A stretch of DNA of 64,000 nt from JBDHAC01 sp039589195 (GTDB taxonomy: Bacteria; Gemmatimonadota; Gemmatimonadetes; Palauibacterales; Palauibacteraceae): positions 62,001 through 126,000 of the forward strand of contig JBDHHV010000001.1 of NCBI GenBank assembly GCA_039589195.1, read 5' to 3'. A program made the position numbers and the translations under genes. This document shows positions 61,099 through 64,000 of the stretch, one piece after another. The notes under the pieces are model-generated. The model ran no database searches. It was not told where the DNA came from and worked only from the letters and a program-made list of their open reading frames with translations. Numbering within the stretch: position 1 is the first letter of the stretch; every line of letters begins with the position of its first letter.

Positions 61099-61158
61099 TT
61101 ACTCACGCTCCCGCGCAGGACCCGGCCGCTTGCGGAAAGAGTAGACCTGCTTGACCAT
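61099..61158 (-). pseudogene. Nineteen-codon remnant resembling an EthD-family N-terminus
   Basis: The ORF MVKQVYSFRKRPGPARERE ends in TAA. It resembles the conserved start of EthD-domain proteins (VYSFxKRxPGLSxEEF) and then breaks off. It lies 36 bp upstream of the selenoprotein start on the same strand. A large internal deletion of a former EthD-like gene is one explanation, a short leader peptide another. Confidence 0.35.
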
Positions 61159-61199
61159 GGTCGCACCTGGCGGCTTTAGAAGGGTTCGAGAGAGGACGA

Positions 61200-62843
61200 A
61201 TGGGGCGTCAATCCGGAGCCGAGCGAACGGGTGGCACGGTCGGCCGTGCTGCGTATTACCGTGGCGCGATCGTGATCGTCGTCGCGGCCGTAGGCGTCCT
61301 CGGTTTCTTCGCGCTCCAGACCGACATCTCCGGCCAATTCCATGACGACAGCCTGTATCTGACCGTCGCCAAGTCGCTAGCGGAGGGCGACGGGTATCGG
61401 ATCGCGAGCGTGCCGACGACCCCGGCGCAGACCAAGTACCCACCCCTCTACCCGTATCTGCTTTCCGGTGTGTGGCGCGCGTCGCCCTCGTTTCCCGACA
61501 ACCTCCTGTGGCTCAAGCTGACGAGCGTCGCTTTCCTGATGGGGATCACCGCGCTGGGTGGAGCGTTCTATGCGCGGTACACCGGGCGAATGGATCCGGG
61601 CGGAGTGGCTTTCTCGCTCCTCCTGGGTGGGAATATGCTCGTGTTCCCGTTTGCCGATTACACGCTGACCGAGTTGCCGTTCTTGCTGCTGTGTCTCGCG
61701 GCCTTCGTGATCGCCGACCCCAATCGGTCTCCCGCAGCCGTGTCGGGTCGACAGGCGGCCCTCCTAGCCATCGCCGTGGGCCTGGCGTTCCTGATCCGGC
61801 AGGCGGCGATCCCCTTGATCGTGGCGGGCGCGGTGTACTTGACGGTCGGGCGCCGAGCGCGCCCTCTGGCCATGTATCTGGCCCTCGTCGCTCTGGTGGC
61901 GGCGCCGTGGGTGATGTTCAAGCTCGCGAACGCCGGAGCGCCCCCCAACCCTCTGTTCGAATACTACTCCGCGTACGAGAAGTCCGTCCCGTTGCTGGCG
62001 CTGGATGACCCCGGGTACGCCATGCAGATCGTGCTCGCCAACGTCTGGTATGTGGCCCGAGCACTCGACCTGTCGCTTGTTCTCCCGTACGCGCCGGGAC
62101 TGCGTCCGTTCGTGTACCCGCTTCTCCTCTGGGGGCTGTATCTCCTCGCTCGTCGCCGTCCACACTTCCTGTTGACCTTCGCCGTCTTCTACCTGACCCT
62201 GATCCTCCTGTGGCCGTTCGACCCCGGTCGGTACAGTATGCCGCTCGTGCCGGTGATCCTGCTCTCGTTCATCATGGGCACCGTGGCGGCGTTCGAGCGG
62301 CTTCGAACGCTCGTAGAGCAACCGGCACCGCGCTGGGTGCTGCGGAGCCTCGTCCTCCTGCCCCTGCTGGCCATCGTGGTGCTCGATGTAGCGTGGGTAA
62401 GGGTCTTCCTCCGCCCGGTGCCCGGAAAGACGAGGGTCGCGTTCTCGGCCTGGCTGGACTATTCCTGGACCGGGTTCGAAGAGACGTTTGACTGGATCCG
62501 TGAGCACACCGAGCCGGACGCGTTGTTGGCGAGCGCGTACGACCCCATGTACTACCTGTTCACGGGGCGGCAGGGAGTACGCCCCTGGATTCACCGCCCC
62601 GAGACCTACTTCTACCCGCTGGGTGGCGGGGAGCCGCGCATGGGCCCCGCGGGCGAGGTTAGGCAGGCTTTGACGGAGCTCGGGGTCGGATACATGGTGA
62701 TCGATCCGATCGATGGCTATGTGGAGGGTGACGCGGCGCAGGAGCTCATGGCAGAGATTCTGGCGGGCTACGCCGAGCCGCCGGCGCTCGCGTACATCAG
62801 CACCGATGGACTACACCGGGTGTACCGTCTGCCTCGCGAGTAG
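61200..62843 (+). CDS. GT-C fold membrane glycosyltransferase (ArnT/PMT-like), second copy
   Basis: 547 residues. After the first membrane segment comes SGQFHDDSLYLTVAKSLAEGDGYR, with the GT-C Asp-Asp catalytic pair, then KYPPLYPYLLS, a conserved loop in ArnT-like proteins. About eleven membrane segments follow, and the C-terminal soluble part is short. It transfers a sugar or aminosugar from a lipid carrier in the outer leaflet of the inner membrane. The acceptor is unknown. AGAGG precedes the ATG by 5 bp. Confidence 0.75.
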   Translation: MGRQSGAERTGGTVGRAAYYRGAIVIVVAAVGVLGFFALQTDISGQFHDDSLYLTVAKSLAEGDGYRIASVPTTPAQTKYPPLYPYLLSGVWRASPSFPDNLLWLKLTSVAFLMGITALGGAFYARYTGRMDPGGVAFSLLLGGNMLVFPFADYTLTELPFLLLCLAAFVIADPNRSPAAVSGRQAALLAIAVGLAFLIRQAAIPLIVAGAVYLTVGRRARPLAMYLALVALVAAPWVMFKLANAGAPPNPLFEYYSAYEKSVPLLALDDPGYAMQIVLANVWYVARALDLSLVLPYAPGLRPFVYPLLLWGLYLLARRRPHFLLTFAVFYLTLILLWPFDPGRYSMPLVPVILLSFIMGTVAAFERLRTLVEQPAPRWVLRSLVLLPLLAIVVLDVAWVRVFLRPVPGKTRVAFSAWLDYSWTGFEETFDWIREHTEPDALLASAYDPMYYLFTGRQGVRPWIHRPETYFYPLGGGEPRMGPAGEVRQALTELGVGYMVIDPIDGYVEGDAAQELMAEILAGYAEPPALAYISTDGLHRVYRLPRE

Positions 62844-62939
62844 TCCTCGATCTTGCTGCGTTCCCGGCCCGGACCCATCCTGCATGGATGTCGTGTGATC
62901 GGGCCGGGGAGGTGGCACTTGTGGTTTGAGGAGGTCGAG

Positions 62940-63743
62940 ATGAGACGTGTAATTGCGCTCGCAGGAGCCATCGCGGTATCGAGCGTGACGACCCCGGCCG
63001 GAGTCGCCGCGCAGGAAGGCGGCGACCTGGCTCAAGTAATCACGTGGGAAGTCGATCCCGGTGACGCGTCGGCATTCGTCGAGGGCATCGAGGGAATCGT
63101 CGCGGCCGCCAAGAAGATCGGGCTGTCCTCGGACTATGGCTGGACGTTCTGGCAGGACGACCTCTACCAGTACAAGCTGGTCTTCCCGATTGCGGCCATG
63201 TCGTACTTCGACGATCCACAGCAGTGGATGGCCCAGTTCATGGGAACGGAAGCCGAAGCCGACCTGATGGCGGCGTTCGAGAAGCTGAACGGCGTCGACT
63301 CCCGGGTGCTCAGCGATGCGGTATTCGAGGAGGTGCTCGACTGGTCGCGCATGATGGATGATATGGGCGAGCAGATGCCGGGGCTCGTGCACATCGATGA
63401 GTTCTGGCTCAAGGGAGGCGTCGAGGAGGAGTTCGGCGGGCTCGTGACCGAGCTCTATACGCTGTACGACGAGATCGGCGCTCCGTACTCCACCATTGGA
63501 CACCGCCCGCGGATCGGCAGCACGGGGCAGATCGTGTTCGTCACGCTCGTCGACTCCCGCGAGAACTACTACGGCGCGAACAGCGCCATGGGCCTTCTGC
63601 AGAAGGCCGGCAAGGTGGACGAGTGGAGCGCCCTGGTCGCGCAGTTCAACGGCATGATCACGGCCGGCAAGCATTACGACAGCGACTTCCTTCCCAACAT
63701 GAGCTACATGGGTCCCGAGATGGGGATGTCGGAAGGAAACTGA
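62940..63743 (+). CDS. Exported protein, unknown (dimeric alpha-beta-barrel-like pattern)
   Basis: 267 residues. A signal peptide (IALAGAIAVSSVTTPAGVAAQ) is followed by two similar halves. Each has a strand-helix pattern starting AQVITWEVDPGDASAFVEGIEG and IGSTGQIVFVTLVDSRENYYGA. The residues around ITWEVDPGD and FLPNMSYMGPE recall ferredoxin-like dimeric alpha-beta barrels (NIPSNAP/ABM-like), but I cannot name the family. The strong terminator that follows suggests a monocistronic gene. Confidence 0.65.
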   Translation: MRRVIALAGAIAVSSVTTPAGVAAQEGGDLAQVITWEVDPGDASAFVEGIEGIVAAAKKIGLSSDYGWTFWQDDLYQYKLVFPIAAMSYFDDPQQWMAQFMGTEAEADLMAAFEKLNGVDSRVLSDAVFEEVLDWSRMMDDMGEQMPGLVHIDEFWLKGGVEEEFGGLVTELYTLYDEIGAPYSTIGHRPRIGSTGQIVFVTLVDSRENYYGANSAMGLLQKAGKVDEWSALVAQFNGMITAGKHYDSDFLPNMSYMGPEMGMSEGN

Positions 63744-63777
63744 GGGGTCCGGCGGAACAGTAGCCCGGCGGAGAGAG

Positions 63778-63808
63778 GGCCCGCGGTCGACGGTCGCGGG
63801 CCTTTTTT
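63778..63808 (+). terminator. Rho-independent terminator
   Basis: GGCCCGCG (63778-63785), a 9-base loop and CGCGGGCC (63795-63802) form a perfect 8-bp stem followed by six Ts. It ends the exported-protein transcript and separates it from the convergent gene. Confidence 0.9.
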
Positions 63809-64000
63809 ATCGGATGAGGAAGCCCTCCCTTAACGGATCAGCCGGATCGATCAGAAATTCGTGCCGGCCGGTCAGGTAGGCGCGACCACCCACTTCCGGC
63901 ACGATCGCGTCGTGCCCGCCAATGCGAATCGAATCGGTGATCCGGCCCGAGAACCGCGTTCCGATCACGCTCTCGATCCAGATCTCCTCTCCCACCCCGA
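63807..64000 (-). CDS. Proline racemase / hydroxyproline epimerase family, C-terminus (partial)
   Basis: The last 64 or so residues of a gene that runs off the right edge. It reads ESVIGTRFSGRITDSIRIGG, PEVGGRAYLTGRHEFLIDPADPL and a short tail. This is the conserved C-terminal block of the proline racemase/4-hydroxyproline epimerase/trans-hydroxyproline dehydratase family. Residues that separate these activities lie upstream, outside the window. Confidence 0.85.
   Translation of the reverse strand, partial: GVGEEIWIESVIGTRFSGRITDSIRIGGHDAIVPEVGGRAYLTGRHEFLIDPADPLREGFLIR

Noticed and set aside
1..64000. CRISPR arrays, integrases or prophage genes
   Set aside because: No regularly spaced direct repeats of CRISPR size, no Cas or recombinase motifs and no phage structural genes were seen.

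Overview
This is 64 kb of high-GC DNA from a Gram-negative-type heterotrophic bacterium. The evidence is several lipoprotein signals, a PilX-like pilin, a CpxP/Spy-like periplasmic protein under an ECF sigma factor, B12-dependent methionine synthase and many exported peptidases. The mix of S9 and M1 peptidases, YtcJ-like amidohydrolase, DUF4382 lipoprotein, PadR regulator and glycogen genes would suit Gemmatimonadota or a similar high-GC lineage. That placement is inference: there is no rRNA or marker gene here to settle it.

Layout. 0.2-19.8 kb is mostly single genes and small operons: an ABC-class ATPase with a DinB-like enzyme, a GT-C membrane glycosyltransferase, alpha/beta hydrolases, an ACT-like protein, a YcaQ-like glycosylase, a PilX-like protein, an M1 peptidase, a metallo-beta-lactamase-fold lipoprotein, a CPBP protease, an ABC exporter pair with a lipoprotein hydrolase, and an aminotransferase. 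19.8-34.8 kb is the most distinctive block. Glycogen synthase, branching enzyme and alpha-glucan phosphorylase bracket four ATP-grasp ligases, an S51/cyanophycinase-like Ser hydrolase and two esterases, several of them with overlapping start and stop codons. I read this as an undescribed ligase/hydrolase system tied to alpha-glucan storage. 35-42 kb holds an ECF sigma/anti-sigma/CpxP-like operon, an AGCS transporter, a VapBC pair, and a PadR operon with a palindromic operator array. 42-53 kb has an alkaline-phosphatase-superfamily membrane enzyme, an S9 peptidase/amidohydrolase/broken SDR operon, an N-succinylamino-acid-racemase-type enzyme with a GNAT partner, an NSS transporter and a cupin.

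53.9-61.2 kb is a methionine/redox region. A SAM-II riboswitch followed by a terminator hairpin precedes metH, which overlaps a fused homocysteine methyltransferase/methylenetetrahydrofolate reductase gene. An IS5-family element sits in the CTAG stop-codon palindrome at the end of that operon. On its other side is an AhpD-like gene with an in-frame UGA that fits a CxxU selenoprotein and has a possible SECIS hairpin. The window ends with a second GT-C glycosyltransferase, an exported protein with a strong terminator, and the C-terminus of a proline racemase-family gene.

Mobile DNA is light but consistent. A 328-bp MITE-like element, a solo related end, and the IS5 element all abut CTAG sequences that contain the stop codon of a neighbouring gene.
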